Assembly (NCBI GenBank): GCA_958418185.1
Contig: CATZEP010000011.1
Location: 1 to 28,122 of the forward strand
Direction of reading: 5' to 3'
DNA: 28,122 bases
Source: an uncultured Collinsella sp.
Lineage (GTDB): Bacteria > Actinomycetota > Coriobacteriia > Coriobacteriales > Coriobacteriaceae
The notes under the pieces are model-generated. The model was not told the origin of the DNA and did not search any database. It was given only the letters and a program-made list of their open reading frames with translations. Numbering within the stretch: position 1 is the stretch's first letter; the number at the start of each line of letters is the position of its first letter. The position numbers and the translations under genes are program-made. This document shows, piece after piece, positions 7,193-14,670 of this stretch.

Positions 7193-8074
7193 CTACAGGT
7201 ACTCGATTTGAGCGCCTTCCGTGTCGCACGTTAGAATATGCGTCTCACATTTGGGGAACTGCTCGCGCAGCTTGACCTGCAGGAACTTTGCCACGATGGT
7301 GTCGTCAGTCACGGCCATGAGGGTCGAGCCGGAGCCACTGATCCAGATGGTCTTGGCGCCTCCGTTAAGGCAGGTGTCGCGCACGGCGTTGTAGTCGGGG
7401 ATGAGGCGGCGGCGATAGGGCTCCTGGATGCGGTCGTCGTTGGCGGCGGCAATCAGGTCAAGGTCGCCGGTCTCCAGGCCGCGCGTCATGCCGGCGATGC
7501 GTCCCATTTGCCATACGGCGGTGGAGAGTGGAATCTCCTGCGGCACAACCTTGCGCGCTTCGCTCGTATGCACCTCGTAGGGCGGAATCACGGTAATAAA
7601 ACGCAAGCGATCGCTCACCTCGTAGCGCAGGCACTGGGGCAGCGAGTCGGTCGGCGTAAAGGAGCAGACGGCGCCGCCCAGGATGGCGGGGGCGACGTTA
7701 TCGGGATGGCCCTCGACCTCGGTGGCAATGCGGACGAGCTCGGCACGGTCGACGGTGTGGCCCGTCAGCGCGGCGGCCGCCATAATGCCGGCGACGACGC
7801 AGGTGGAGCTGGAACCCAGGCCGCGGGCGACGGGCACGTCGGTCTGAATGTCGATAGCAACGGGAAAAGCCGGCTCGCCCCACGCGGCCAGAGCATCGAC
7901 AAAGCTCACATAGACCAGGTTATTCTCGTTTTGGAACTCCTCGGGGCAGCCCGTGATGGTGAGCTTGTCGGCGCGCTCGAAGGTGAAGTGCGAGTAGAGG
8001 CTGACGGCCATGCCGAGGGTATCGTAGCCAATGCCTAGGTTGGCGCTGGTTGCTGGGACGGTGATTTTGATCAT
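7193..8074 (-). CDS. thrB: Homoserine kinase
   Basis: This 293-residue GHMP-superfamily kinase phosphorylates L-homoserine with ATP, the step before threonine synthase. It starts MIKITVPATSANLGIGYDTL, the family N-terminus, and has the GHMP ATP loop PVARGLGSSSTCVVAG at about residues 81-96. The C-terminal GSGSTLMAV is the third GHMP motif. Length is usual. An upstream ATG at 8146 is in frame but would read through the palindrome at 8089-8200; the ATG at 8074 with CAGGAGGA at ideal distance is the start. thrC lies upstream on the same strand, separated by a terminator-like hairpin and palindrome D, so thrB may have its own promoter or be controlled through that leader. Confidence 0.95.
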   Translation of the reverse strand: MIKITVPATSANLGIGYDTLGMAVSLYSHFTFERADKLTITGCPEEFQNENNLVYVSFVDALAAWGEPAFPVAIDIQTDVPVARGLGSSSTCVVAGIMAAAALTGHTVDRAELVRIATEVEGHPDNVAPAILGGAVCSFTPTDSLPQCLRYEVSDRLRFITVIPPYEVHTSEARKVVPQEIPLSTAVWQMGRIAGMTRGLETGDLDLIAAANDDRIQEPYRRRLIPDYNAVRDTCLNGGAKTIWISGSGSTLMAVTDDTIVAKFLQVKLREQFPKCETHILTCDTEGAQIEYL

Positions 8075-8088
8075 GTGAGTCCTCCTGG

Positions 8089-8200
8089 GCGGGTCTGGCC
8101 GTTTAGTTCGCTGCTCGGGCAGTCCTGGCTCGCTCGGAAAGCACATTAAGTGCTTTCCGGTTCGTGCGGAACTCGCGACGAACTAAACGGCCAGACCCGC
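8089..8200 (-). repeat. Family II compound palindrome D, in the thrB leader
   Basis: Outer arms 8089-8110 and 8179-8200 are perfect over 22 bp; inner arms 8135-8144 and 8150-8159 are perfect over 10 bp around ATTAA. Read on minus, TTCCGCA precedes the inner hairpin and GAGCCAGGAC follows it, matching the other family members approximately. Its edge lies directly next to the thrB ribosome-binding site. Confidence 0.75.
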
Positions 8201-8243
8201 TCGCATGCTCGTCATCATCCCAAAAGCTAAATAATTAGAAGGT

Positions 8244-8263
8244 GCGCCGGCTTTCGCCGGCGC
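8244..8263 (-). terminator. thrC terminator-like hairpin
   Basis: Perfect 8-bp arms GCGCCGGC and GCCGGCGC (8244-8251, 8256-8263) lie 12 bp behind the thrC stop on minus, followed by a moderately T-rich stretch. It would separate thrC from thrB, at least partly. Confidence 0.6.
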
Positions 8264-8275
8264 TTAATAAGGGAT

Positions 8276-9793
8276 CTAGTTGGTGCTCATTCGTTTTGCT
8301 GCAGACTCGACGTAGCTTGCCATCTCATCGACGTCGCAGACGTCTTCGAAGCGGACGGGCTTGGATTCGAGTTCGGCGAGCTGGGTCGGGGCGACCGTGT
8401 TGGTGGCCTGCTCGAGTACACGCATAGCCTCAAAATCATCTTCGGGAACGTCGAGGCCCAGGGCGTCGCAGCAGGCGCGCGGGAACTTGTAGGGGCTGGC
8501 GGTCGAAAGCAGCACGCGGGCTTTGGCACCCTCGGCGGGAACGACCTGCTCAAAGACGTGATAGCCGCAGGCGGTGTGCGGGTCGATCACGTAGCCGTTC
8601 GCATCCCAGCAACTCTTGATGGCAGCGCGGACCTCGTCCTCGCTGGCCCAACCGCAGCCAAAGACGCTCTGAATCTTTGCCAGCAGGTCGGCGGGAACCT
8701 CGTAGCGACCAGTCTGTGCCAGCTGCTCCATAAGGCCGGCAACGAGTTCGCAGTCGCCATCGGACAGGAAGTAGAGCATGCGCTCGAGGTTGGAGCTGAT
8801 GAGGATGTCCATCGACGGCGAGATGGTCGTGAAGAACGGGCGGTTACGGTCGTAAACGCCGGTGGTCAGGAAGTCGGCAAGCACGTTGTTCTTGTCGCTC
8901 GCCACGACGAGCTTGGCGACGGGCAGACCCATGCGCTTGGCGTAGTAGCCGGCCAAGATATCGCCAAAGTTGCCGGTCGGTACGCAGAACTCCACGGCGT
9001 CGCCGGCCTTGATGGCGCCGGCGCGCAGCAGCCGCGCATAGGCGGCAAAGTAGTAGACGACCTGCGGTACCAGGCGGCCGACGTTGATGGAGTTGGCGCT
9101 CGAAAGCACCGTGCCGGCGGCCTCCAGACGCTCGGCAAGCTCCTTATCGGCAAAGATGCGCTTGACGGCGCTCTGAGCGTCGTCAAAGTTGCCGCGGATG
9201 CCGCAGACGGCGACGTTGCCGCCCTCCTGCGTGGACATCTGCAGGTTCTGGACGCGGCTGACTTTGCCTTCGGGATAAAAGACGGTAATACCCGTGCCCG
9301 GAGCGTCGGCAAAACCGGCGAGCGCGGCCTTGCCCGTGTCGCCCGACGTGGCGGTGACGATCATGATGCGCTCAGCGCCGCCGTCCTTGGCAGAGGTGCG
9401 GGCCATGAGGCGGGGGAGCATCTGCAGGGCGACGTCCTTGAAGGCGCTTGTGGGGCCGCCAAAGAGCTCCATCACATAGGTCTGAGGGGCGTCAGCGCCC
9501 GGCGCAGCGTCGAGTTTGACGAGCGGCGTAACCTCTTCACTCGCGAACGTGCCGCGGTATGCCTCGTCGACACACGCCGAAATTTCTTCGGCCGTGTAAT
9601 CATTCAGTAACATTCCCAACACATCTTGAGCGATTTCAAAGTACGATTTATCTGCAAGCGAGCTGATATCGACCTGCTGGGTGCCGAGCTCGTCCGAGAC
9701 AAACAAACCCCCGTCGGGAGCGATGCCGGTGCGGATTGCCACCTTACTTGAGCACGATAAAGTGCGTCCTCGTGTACTATGATAAGTTCCCAT
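8276..9793 (-). CDS. thrC: Threonine synthase
   Basis: This is a 505-residue PLP enzyme converting O-phosphohomoserine to threonine. It starts MGTYHSTRG, an N-terminus typical of the longer threonine synthases, and carries the PLP lysine in FGGPTSAFKDVALQM (K119). ATSGDTGKAALAGF is the phosphate-binding glycine-rich segment, and VPTGNFGDILAGYYAKRMG is a second family signature. The ATG at 9793 has AGGAG upstream; a further 15 residues could be read in frame from 9838 but lack such a site. The gene is divergent from lysC with only 103 bp between starts, so the region 9794-9896 must hold promoters in both directions. Together with thrB, lysC and asd it covers most of the aspartate-to-threonine route. 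Confidence 0.96.
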   Translation of the reverse strand: MGTYHSTRGRTLSCSSKVAIRTGIAPDGGLFVSDELGTQQVDISSLADKSYFEIAQDVLGMLLNDYTAEEISACVDEAYRGTFASEEVTPLVKLDAAPGADAPQTYVMELFGGPTSAFKDVALQMLPRLMARTSAKDGGAERIMIVTATSGDTGKAALAGFADAPGTGITVFYPEGKVSRVQNLQMSTQEGGNVAVCGIRGNFDDAQSAVKRIFADKELAERLEAAGTVLSSANSINVGRLVPQVVYYFAAYARLLRAGAIKAGDAVEFCVPTGNFGDILAGYYAKRMGLPVAKLVVASDKNNVLADFLTTGVYDRNRPFFTTISPSMDILISSNLERMLYFLSDGDCELVAGLMEQLAQTGRYEVPADLLAKIQSVFGCGWASEDEVRAAIKSCWDANGYVIDPHTACGYHVFEQVVPAEGAKARVLLSTASPYKFPRACCDALGLDVPEDDFEAMRVLEQATNTVAPTQLAELESKPVRFEDVCDVDEMASYVESAAKRMSTN

Positions 9794-9896
9794 ATAACAC
9801 TGCTCCTCGGATGCCTTGGTCCCAATCGGTGAAACCATGGTATCAGAGCGCGCAAAACAGGTTTGCAGAGGCTTTTAGAAAGGTAACCTCAAGCCC
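9794..9896. promoter_or_regulatory. Divergent thrC-lysC control region
   Basis: The 103 bp between the divergent starts must contain both promoters. I see ACCATGGT, a small palindrome at 9833-9840, but no convincing hexamer pairs, riboswitch or leader peptide. Confidence 0.4.
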
Positions 9897-11285
9897 ATGA
9901 TTAAGATTGCCAAGTTTGGCGGCTCGTCGGTCGCCGACGCCGAACACTTCAAGAAGATCAAGGCCATCGTCGATGCCGACCCTGCCCGCCGTTTTGTGGT
10001 GGTTTCTGCCTGCGGCCGCCGCTTTAAGGGCGACACCAAGGTGACCGACCTGCTCTACCTGGTTAACGCGCACGTTAAGTATCACGTTTCGTGCGAGGAA
10101 CTGCTCGAGGACATTGGCCAGCGCTATTTTGATATCGCTGACGAGCTGGAGCTCACCTATCCCATCCGCGAGGAGTTTGCGGCCTTTGCCGAGCGCGCCC
10201 GCTCGGGCGGCTACTCTACCGAGGAGCTCGTGAGCCGTGGCGAGTACTTCACCGCTCGCCTGATGGCCGAGTACCTGGGCCTGCCGTTCCTGGACGCCGC
10301 GACGGTTGTGGCGTTCCATCACGACGGTACGCTCAGCATGAACCGCACTTCCGAGCTGGTGCAGGAGTACGGTCAGCAGGGCGGCTTTGTTATGCCCGGT
10401 TTCTACGGCGCGACGCGTGAGGGCCAGATCAAGCTGCTCGACCGTGGCGGCGGCGATATTTCCGGCTCGATCCTGGCCAAGTGCCTGGGCGCCGACCTGT
10501 ACGAGAACTGGACCGACGTCTCGGGCTTCTATTCTGCCGACCCGCGTATTGTTCCGGAGGCTCAGCCCATCGCCCGCGTTACCTACGAGGAGCTGCGCGA
10601 GCTTTCGTACATGGGTGCGAGCGTCCTGCACGAGGAGGCCGTGTTCCCCGTGCGCGAGGCTGGTATTCCGCTGGTCATCAAGAACACCAATGCGCCGCAG
10701 GACCCCGGCACCATCATTAGCGAGACGGCTGACGAGGGCGAGGCAGAGCCCATCATTACCGGCGTGACCGGCAAGCGCGGTTTTGTCGCCATCAACGTCG
10801 CCCGTGACCGCACCAAGCCTCGCGTCGGCTTTATGCGCCGCGCACTTTCGGTCTTCGAGCGCTATGACGTTTCCGTCGAGCACATGCCCACCGGTGTCGA
10901 TCGCTTTGGCGCCGTGGTGCAGGAGAAGGATGTGCACGACTCGCTGTACTCGCTCGTGGGCGACATTCAGCAGGAGGTCGAGCCGCTCGAGATTGAGGTT
11001 GTCGAGGGCCTGGCGCTTATCGCGACCGTCGGTCGTAACCTGCGCGGTCGTGCCGGCATCTCTGGCCACCTGTTTGGCATGCTTGGCCAGGCGGGCGTGA
11101 GCGTGCGTATGATTTCACAGAGCTGTGACGAGATCAACATTATCATCGGTGTGGAGGAGAAGGACTTCGATCTGGCGATCCAGACCATTTATCGTGCCTT
11201 CTCCGATGAGAACGGCATTGTGAAGGTCTCCGACCTGGAGGCTCCCGCGCCGGTCGATCCCGCCCTGGCCGCGCTCCACAAGTAG
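9897..11285 (+). CDS. lysC: Aspartate kinase
   Basis: This 462-residue enzyme phosphorylates L-aspartate, the committed step for lysine, methionine and threonine. The N-terminal kinase domain starts IKIAKFGGSSVADAEHF (KFGGSSV nucleotide-site motif); SRGEYFTARLMAEYLG and the Asp-rich GGGDISGSILAKCLGADLYE are further kinase signatures. The C-terminal third contains the tandem ACT domains expected of a feedback-inhibited enzyme (GVDRFGAVVQ region and VRMISQSCDEINIIIGV). Length places it with monofunctional kinases; no homoserine dehydrogenase domain is fused. AAAGGTAACC lies before the ATG. A terminator-like hairpin at 11359-11389 separates it from asd. Confidence 0.96.
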   Translation: MIKIAKFGGSSVADAEHFKKIKAIVDADPARRFVVVSACGRRFKGDTKVTDLLYLVNAHVKYHVSCEELLEDIGQRYFDIADELELTYPIREEFAAFAERARSGGYSTEELVSRGEYFTARLMAEYLGLPFLDAATVVAFHHDGTLSMNRTSELVQEYGQQGGFVMPGFYGATREGQIKLLDRGGGDISGSILAKCLGADLYENWTDVSGFYSADPRIVPEAQPIARVTYEELRELSYMGASVLHEEAVFPVREAGIPLVIKNTNAPQDPGTIISETADEGEAEPIITGVTGKRGFVAINVARDRTKPRVGFMRRALSVFERYDVSVEHMPTGVDRFGAVVQEKDVHDSLYSLVGDIQQEVEPLEIEVVEGLALIATVGRNLRGRAGISGHLFGMLGQAGVSVRMISQSCDEINIIIGVEEKDFDLAIQTIYRAFSDENGIVKVSDLEAPAPVDPALAALHK

Positions 11286-11358
11286 CTGCCATCCCGTTGA
11301 TTTTTTGGGACATGTCTCATAAATCTACGGCGGGGCGTTTCGTTTCGGTTTCGTTTCG

Positions 11359-11389
11359 ACGGGGCGGGTTTTATGTCCGCCCCGTTTTT
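11359..11389 (+). terminator. Intrinsic terminator behind lysC
   Basis: Perfect arms ACGGGGCGG (11359-11367) and CCGCCCCGT (11377-11385) are followed by TTTTT. The preceding stretch has short GTTTCG repeats and, at about 11308-11330, a GGGACATGTC palindrome reminiscent of the GGGACAG hairpins. Confidence 0.8.
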
Positions 11390-11460
11390 GTATAAACTGG
11401 GCAAGAATATCCAGCCTGCTCGGCGTGCGGGCAAAAGCCACAACCTTTAAAGGGGGAAGC

Positions 11461-12486
11461 ATGAAACAGTACACGGTTGCTATTTTGGGCGCGACGGGAG
11501 CCGTGGGCACCCAGATGCTCGAGTGCCTGAACGAGCAGGAGTTTCCGGTCGGTAAGCTCAAGCTGCTGGCGAGCGCACGTTCTGCGGGCAAGACCGTCGA
11601 GTTCCGCGGCGAGCAGGTTGTGATCGAGGAGGCTTGCCCCGAGGCCTTTGAGGGCTGCGACATCGTGCTCGGTGCTGCTGGCGACGATATCGCCAAGGAG
11701 CTTCTGCCCGAGGCCGTCAAGCGTGGCGCCGTCGTGGTCGACAACAGCCATGCCTTCCGCCTGGATCCCGAGGTGCCGCTGGTCGTGCCCGAGATCAACG
11801 CCGACGACATCAAGTGGCATCATGGTCTCATTGCCAACCCCAACTGCGCGACCATCATTGGCCTGGTTCCCACCTGGCCGCTGCATCAGCTTGCGGGCGT
11901 GAAGCGCATGATCGTCTCGACGTATCAGGCGGCTTCGGGTGCCGGCGCTCCCGGCATGGCCGAGCTCGAGGCTCAGCTGGCCGCCCTGGGCCGCGGCGAG
12001 GAGATTCCCGAGCCGCGCGCGTTTGCCGCCCAGCTGGCGAGCAACCTGATTCCGCAGATCGGCGGCGTCAAGGAGGAAGGCTTTACCTCCGAGGAGATGA
12101 AGCTGCAGAACGAGGGCCGCAAGATCATGCACCTGCCCGAGTTGCGCGTGAACTGCACCTGCGTGCGCGTGCCCGTGCTGCGTTCGCACTCCGAGAGCAT
12201 TACGCTCGAGTTTGAGCGCGATATTACGGTCGAGGAGGCTCGTGCTGCGCTGGCTGCCGCTCCCGGCGTCAAGCTGGTTGACGATATGGCTGCCGAGGAT
12301 GCACACGAGCGTTTCCCCATGCCGATGGATACGTCCGACCAGGACCTGATCTGGGTCGGCCGCGTGCGTCGCGACATCTCGAACCCCGAGGCCGCGCGCG
12401 GTATCACCTTCTGGTGCTGTGGCGACCAAATCCGTAAGGGCGCGGCAACCAACGCCGTCCAGATCGCTAAGCTGCTCTGCGAGTAG
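11461..12486 (+). CDS. asd: Aspartate-semialdehyde dehydrogenase
   Basis: This 341-residue NADPH-dependent enzyme reduces aspartyl phosphate to aspartate semialdehyde, the step after LysC. The Rossmann motif GATGAVGTQML is at about residues 10-20, the catalytic cysteine is C129 in NPNCATIIG, and R241 with H243 in RSHSES provide the substrate arginine and the general base. It is of normal length. The frame is open further upstream to 11425, but the ATG at 11461 has AAGGGGGAAG just before it. It lies 175 bp downstream of lysC behind that gene's terminator, so it probably has its own promoter. Family II element C follows 12 bp behind the stop. Confidence 0.96.
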   Translation: MKQYTVAILGATGAVGTQMLECLNEQEFPVGKLKLLASARSAGKTVEFRGEQVVIEEACPEAFEGCDIVLGAAGDDIAKELLPEAVKRGAVVVDNSHAFRLDPEVPLVVPEINADDIKWHHGLIANPNCATIIGLVPTWPLHQLAGVKRMIVSTYQAASGAGAPGMAELEAQLAALGRGEEIPEPRAFAAQLASNLIPQIGGVKEEGFTSEEMKLQNEGRKIMHLPELRVNCTCVRVPVLRSHSESITLEFERDITVEEARAALAAAPGVKLVDDMAAEDAHERFPMPMDTSDQDLIWVGRVRRDISNPEAARGITFWCCGDQIRKGAATNAVQIAKLLCE

Positions 12487-12498
12487 TGTGACCTGTCC

Positions 12499-12628
12499 GG
12501 CGGGGGCCGGGCTTAGTTTTCAGAACGTCCTCGACCATGTGTGGCGCCTTGTCCTGCTCCTTCGGAGCTGCGGACAAGGCGCCACACTGGTCTGCGGAGT
12601 GTTCTGAAAACTAAGCCCGGCCCCCGCC
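12499..12628 (-). repeat. Family II compound palindrome C, 3' of asd
   Basis: Outer arms 12499-12526 and 12601-12628 are perfect over 28 bp; inner arms 12540-12554 and 12572-12586 are perfect over 15 bp, with a further GCTCC-TTC-GGAGC tip. GTCCTCGACCATG (12527-12539) and TCTGCGGAGT (12591-12600) are the reverse complements of the motifs found in A and B. It may act as the asd transcript end. Confidence 0.85.
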
Positions 12629-12837
12629 TGCGGTGACTCGGCTGCGAGCGGCCTGCGATGGGGCCGTTGTTGGTTGGGGCCGCTGGGCTGATGTGAGGGC
12701 ACGTGGCTGTTGCGGGCCCTGGTCCCGGCGGCGGCCTCGGCGCTTTGCGCCTGCCGCCTTGGGGGGCTGTGGGGCGCGGCCGGCAGCGGCGGCGCGTTGC
12801 GCCTGCTGCCTGCGGGGACTTTGGGGTGGGGCCGAAT
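12629..12837. other. Very GC-rich gap without a convincing gene
   Basis: About 209 bp of G-rich sequence contains two similar units (around GGCGCTTTGCGCCTGCCGCC and GGCGCGTTGCGCCTGCTGCC). A minus-strand open frame through it is rich in Ala, Arg, Pro and Gln and crosses the neighbouring palindromes, so I do not call it a gene. Confidence 0.5.
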
Positions 12838-13019
12838 CGAAGGTGAATGGTTTTCCGAGAAGTGAACGACCTATTTTGGACCCTTGAAGCATCGGCATAT
12901 TTTGGCCGCCATTTCCTGCGGTTTTATCGCATGAATCCTGCTGTTTTGCAGTCAAAAAATGCGGATGCTTCGGGGCCCTAGTTTTACTCGTTCACTTCTC
13001 GGAAAACCATTCACCTTCG
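12838..13019. repeat. Family III palindrome E with 32-bp perfect arms
   Basis: The ends at 12838-12869 and 12988-13019 are perfect inverted repeats of 32 bp, with further imperfect pairing inside (around GAAGCATCGGCAT and ATGCGGATGCTTC). An asymmetric core CCTGCGGTTTTAT lies at 12915-12927. The same 13 bases occur inside the palindrome at 21279-21435. It could be a MITE-like or structured element. Confidence 0.8.
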
Positions 13020-13177
13020 TTTTTGCCGGACATCGTTTTGGGCGTTGCGACTCGGTATCGGCCGATATTGAGAGGGAAAACGCCCTCTCTTGGACAATCG
13101 AGTCTGTCCGGACGTATCTGCGAGGTTGTCTGCACAATTCGCGGTATTATGGTGCGGAGTTTTGAAAGGAGCCGCTG

Positions 13178-13756
13178 GTGGTCACGACGACGTTTGCTTC
13201 GCCTTTGGGCGAAATCTTGCTTGCCGCTGATGGCCGCGGTTTGACGGGGCTTTGGTTTGAGGGTCAGGAGCACTTTGGCTCTACGCTGCTCAAAGAGGAT
13301 GTGGAGTATGTCGTAGGTGCCGATGCGGTTTCTGGTACCGGTGGGATGTCTTCGGTGAGTCCGGCAAATGGCGCGGCATCTTCGGTGCTTGAGCGTTCTT
13401 GGGCTTGGCTGAATGCTTATTTTGCGGGGCAGGAGCCTCGGTTTACGCCGCCGTTGCATATGATTGGCACGGCGTTTCAGCGTGAGGTTTGGTTTGAGCT
13501 GCTTTCTATCCCGCGTGGCGAGGTCGCTACGTATGGTGAGATCGCCCAGCGTGTTGCGGCTCGACATCGTGTACCGGGAAACGAAGCACCCGTTGTGTCT
13601 CCCCGTGCCGTGGGGGCCGCGGTCGCGCGTAATCCCATTTCGATTATCGTGCCGTGCCATCGCGTGGTCGCGGCCGACGGCTCGCTTAACGGATATGCCG
13701 GCGGCCTCGACCGTAAGGAGTGGCTGCTCCGGCTTGAGAGCGCGTACGAGGAGTAA
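13178..13756 (+). CDS. ogt: Methylated-DNA-[protein]-cysteine S-methyltransferase
   Basis: This 192-residue DNA repair protein transfers alkyl groups from O6-alkylguanine to its own cysteine, a suicide reaction. The active-site motif IIVPCHRVVAADGS is present, with the winged-helix segment before it (FQREVWFELLSIPRGEVATY). The C-terminal NGYAGGLDRKEWLLRLE is also typical. The GTG start at 13178 has AAAGGAG 5 bp upstream. The N-terminal domain has a somewhat low-complexity Ser/Gly/Ala insert at about residues 48-70. The gene stands alone, between palindrome E and the two-component system. Family certain; ogt versus ada-type name is by convention. Confidence 0.94.
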   Translation: MVTTTFASPLGEILLAADGRGLTGLWFEGQEHFGSTLLKEDVEYVVGADAVSGTGGMSSVSPANGAASSVLERSWAWLNAYFAGQEPRFTPPLHMIGTAFQREVWFELLSIPRGEVATYGEIAQRVAARHRVPGNEAPVVSPRAVGAAVARNPISIIVPCHRVVAADGSLNGYAGGLDRKEWLLRLESAYEE

Positions 13757-13901
13757 CGCTCGAACACTTTGCATAACTAGGACGCCGTGAAAGAACGAGT
13801 CGCCGTCTTTTCGCGACCGGCATGCGTCCAAGCGCTCGGCATCTGCGCCTTAAGTTTGGTTAAGCCAAATCCTGCGTATTTGAAAACGCGCAGGTTGAGC
13901 C

Positions 13902-13940
13902 GCTAAGGCTGCGCTAAGGCAGCTTTCGTTGCGCTATTAT
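13902..13940 (+). promoter_or_regulatory. Promoter of the two-component operon with 11-bp-spaced direct repeats
   Basis: GCTAAGGC occurs at 13902-13909 and again at 13913-13920, an 11-bp period, and the second copy takes the -35 place relative to TATTAT at 13935-13940. Direct repeats of this spacing are how OmpR/PhoB-type regulators bind, so autoregulation by the downstream regulator is plausible. Farther upstream a TTAAG pair with 10-bp spacing lies at 13850-13864. Confidence 0.55.
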
Positions 13941-13984
13941 CGGCAGTATCGAAACCTGTATTTCCATGCGCCAAAGGAGCAACT

Positions 13985-14668
13985 GTGAAGCTGATGCTTG
14001 CCGAGGACGAACCCGGCCTCTCCCGCGCCCTTACCGCGATTCTTCAACATAGCGACTACGAGGTCGACACCGCCCTCGACGGTCTGACGGCGCTCGAATA
14101 TCTGCTCGCCAACGACTATGACGCCGGAATCCTAGATATCATGATGCCCGGCATGGATGGCATCGAGGTGCTCAAACGCACGCGTGAAGCCGGTAAGCGA
14201 CTGCCCATCATCATGCTCACGGCAAAAAGCGAGGTGTCCGATAAGGTCGAGGGTCTGGATGCCGGCGCCAACGATTACCTGACTAAGCCGTTCGCCGCCA
14301 AGGAACTGCTCGCTCGCATCCGTGCCATGACGCGTGCCGCGACGGCAATTGACGCCACGACGCTCAGCGTGGGCAACGTGCGCCTCGACACGGCGGCTTG
14401 CACGCTTGTGGGTCCCTTGGGCGAGGAACACCTAGCCAATCGTGAGTTTCAGCTTATGGAACTCTTTATGTGCAACGCAGGGACGCGCATTCCCACCGAG
14501 CGTCTGATGCTCGAGGTTTGGGGCGAGGACGCGCCCGAAGGTGCCAACGTGGTGTGGGTCTACATCTCATACCTGCGTAAAAAGCTGACGGCGCTTGGTG
14601 CCGACGTGGCCATTCGCGCATCGCGCAACCAGGGCTATTCGCTCGAGGTTGTCGAGGAAGGCGAATAA
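13985..14668 (+). CDS. OmpR/PhoB-family response regulator
   Basis: A 227-residue two-domain regulator. The receiver domain (1-115) has the acidic pair E7-D8, the phosphoacceptor D51 in ILDIMMPGMDG, T79 and K101 in LTKPF. The C-terminal part (about 125-225) is a winged helix with ANREFQLMELF and the recognition region VVWVYISYLRKKL, then the GYSLE end of the family. It is followed after 2 bp by the histidine kinase, so the two form one operon. Targets cannot be read from the protein; the 11-bp direct repeats in its own promoter are a candidate site, and the ABC exporter at 17249 is a possible but unproven target. Confidence 0.93.
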   Translation: MKLMLAEDEPGLSRALTAILQHSDYEVDTALDGLTALEYLLANDYDAGILDIMMPGMDGIEVLKRTREAGKRLPIIMLTAKSEVSDKVEGLDAGANDYLTKPFAAKELLARIRAMTRAATAIDATTLSVGNVRLDTAACTLVGPLGEEHLANREFQLMELFMCNAGTRIPTERLMLEVWGEDAPEGANVVWVYISYLRKKLTALGADVAIRASRNQGYSLEVVEEGE

Positions 14669-14670
14669 GC

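Noticed and set aside
7026..7229. Two opposed frames with similar products (61 and 65 codons)
   Set aside because: They arise from palindrome A being read in both directions, as their near-identical sequences show.
9794..9896. Lysine or threonine riboswitch or T-box before lysC/thrC
   Set aside because: The region is too short and shows none of the conserved motifs.
9843..11069. Long minus-strand frame (408 codons) opposite lysC
   Set aside because: High-GC codon mirror of a certain gene; no family resemblance. The same holds for long frames opposite pflA, engB, thrC and asd.
12611..12955. Minus-strand frame of 114 codons
   Set aside because: Composition is low-complexity (Ala, Arg, Gln, Pro), it crosses two palindromes and the GC-rich gap, and has no credible ribosome-binding site.
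12838..13019. Insertion sequence
   Set aside because: The 32-bp inverted repeats look like IS ends, but only 118 bp lie between and no transposase; no target duplication was evident. A MITE remains possible.
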